From an uncultured Pseudomonadota bacterium (GTDB lineage: Bacteria; Pseudomonadota; Gammaproteobacteria; Burkholderiales; Burkholderiaceae), in NCBI GenBank assembly GCA_946480245.1, contig CAMLIZ010000192.1:1-7451 (forward strand): 7,451 bases of DNA, written 5' to 3'. The notes under the pieces were generated by a model. The model saw only the letters and a program-made list of their open reading frames with translations, made no database searches and was not told the origin of the DNA. Below, in pieces: positions 6,671 to 7,451 of the stretch; the first letter of the stretch is position 1, and each line of letters opens with the position of its first letter. Position numbers and translations under genes: made by a program.

Positions 6671-7451
6671 ATGCTCCAGTTCGACCTGCTGGCCACCGAA
6701 GGCCTTGCGCGGCGCGGCCGCCTCACCTTGCGCCATGGCGTCGTCGAGACGCCGGTGTTCATGCCGGTAGGCACCTACGGCACCGTCAAGGGCGTGATGC
6801 CGCAATCGCTGCTCGACATGGGCGCGCAGATCATCCTCGGCAACACCTTTCACCTGTGGCTGCGCCCCGGGCTGGAGATCCTGCGCCAGTTCGGCGGCCT
6901 GCATCGCTTCGAGGCCTGGCCGCTGCCGATCCTCACCGACTCGGGCGGCTTCCAGGTGTGGAGCCTGGGCGAGATGCGCAAGATCAGCGAGGAGGGCGTG
7001 AAGTTCGCGTCGCCGGTCAACGGCGACAAGCTGTTCCTCACCCCGGAGACCAGCATGCAGATCCAGACGGTGCTGAACTCCGACATCGTGATGCAGTTCG
7101 ACGAGTGCACGCCGTACGAGACCAAGGGCCATCTCACCACCGAGGCCGAGGCGCGTGCGTCGATGGAACTGAGCCTGCGCTGGGCCGAACGCTGCAAGGC
7201 GGAGTTCGGGCGCCTGCAGAACCGGAACGCGCTCTTCGGCATCGTGCAGGGCGGCATGTACGAGCACCTGCGCGAGGAGTCGCTGCAGCAACTGGTGGCG
7301 ATGGATTTCCCGGGCTACGCGGTGGGCGGTGTCAGCGTCGGCGAGCCCAAGGAGGACATGCTGCGCATCATGGCGCACACGCCGCAGCGTTTGCCGGCGC
7401 ACAAGCCGCGCTACCTGATGGGCGTGGGCACGCCGGAGGACCTGGTCGAAG
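6671..7451 (+). CDS. tgt: tRNA-guanine transglycosylase (queuine/preQ1 tRNA-ribosyltransferase), 3' part missing
   Basis: Cytoplasmic enzyme that swaps guanine at wobble position 34 of the GUN-anticodon tRNAs for preQ1, the step before QueA. The frame was read from the ATG at 6671 and stays open to the window end: 260 of about 375-390 residues. Conserved blocks: [16 protein letters not shown] (8-23), [16 protein letters not shown] (27-42), [15 protein letters not shown] (53-67), [13 protein letters not shown] (88-100) with the general acid/base Asp90, INGD-like [11 protein letters not shown] (116-126), [14 protein letters not shown] (137-150) with substrate-contact Asp144, [14 protein letters not shown] (188-201), [16 protein letters not shown] (215-230) and [14 protein letters not shown] (245-258). 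The nucleophilic Asp and the zinc-binding cysteines lie beyond the window, so completeness cannot be checked. No Shine-Dalgarno is visible before the ATG; a -10-like GACAAT ends 7 nt upstream. In related bacteria yajC-secD-secF commonly follow. Confidence 0.96.
   Translation, partial: MLQFDLLATEGLARRGRLTLRHGVVETPVFMPVGTYGTVKGVMPQSLLDMGAQIILGNTFHLWLRPGLEILRQFGGLHRFEAWPLPILTDSGGFQVWSLGEMRKISEEGVKFASPVNGDKLFLTPETSMQIQTVLNSDIVMQFDECTPYETKGHLTTEAEARASMELSLRWAERCKAEFGRLQNRNALFGIVQGGMYEHLREESLQQLVAMDFPGYAVGGVSVGEPKEDMLRIMAHTPQRLPAHKPRYLMGVGTPEDLVE

Noticed and set aside
5467..6774. Minus-strand 435-codon frame opposite the HD-GYP-like gene and the tgt start
   Set aside because: Antisense shadow with Arg/Gln/His-rich product; it runs through both the spacer and the conserved tgt N-terminus.

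Overview
The window is about 7.4 kb of very GC-rich, densely coding chromosomal DNA. It most likely comes from a betaproteobacterium of the order Burkholderiales. The evidence is the form of the encoded OxyR, RecG, QueA and TGT proteins, the strong G/C bias at third codon positions, and the neighbourhood (recG-oxyR next to a divergent queA, with tgt nearby). The genus cannot be fixed from sequence alone. There are six protein genes, the first and last cut by the window edges. I see no rRNA, tRNA, insertion sequence, phage gene, CRISPR array or plasmid function, and no gene-free stretch over 300 bases.

Layout. On the minus strand, recG (start near 2771, end 720) is followed after 64 bp by oxyR (start 655, running off the left edge). 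On the plus strand, queA (2821-3873) starts only 49 bp from the recG start. It converges on a minus-strand gene for an AcpA/phospholipase C-type phosphoesterase lipoprotein (5418-3901), and a hairpin sits across the queA stop codon. Divergent from the phosphoesterase, across a 117 bp spacer, is a plus-strand gene for a degenerate HD-GYP-like protein (5536-6639). After 31 bp comes tgt (6671 to beyond the right edge).

How the genes relate. QueA and TGT are steps of one pathway, tRNA queuosine synthesis: TGT inserts preQ1 at the wobble position and QueA adds the epoxycyclopentanediol moiety. Here they lie on the same strand but are separated by the phosphoesterase and HD-GYP-like genes. RecG (fork rescue and recombination) and OxyR (peroxide sensor) form a probable repair and oxidative-stress unit. 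The phosphoesterase is predicted to be an envelope lipoprotein.

The most interesting part is 5418-6639. The HD-GYP-like protein has lost the HD metal pair and the GYP segment expected of a c-di-GMP phosphodiesterase. The spacer before it holds an exact copy of the flagellar sigma-28 -10 element (GCCGATAA) with a partial -35. This suggests, without proving, a catalytically dead c-di-GMP-type protein in the motility regulon. The rest of the window is mainly conserved housekeeping sequence; I do not see a clearly new multi-gene system.
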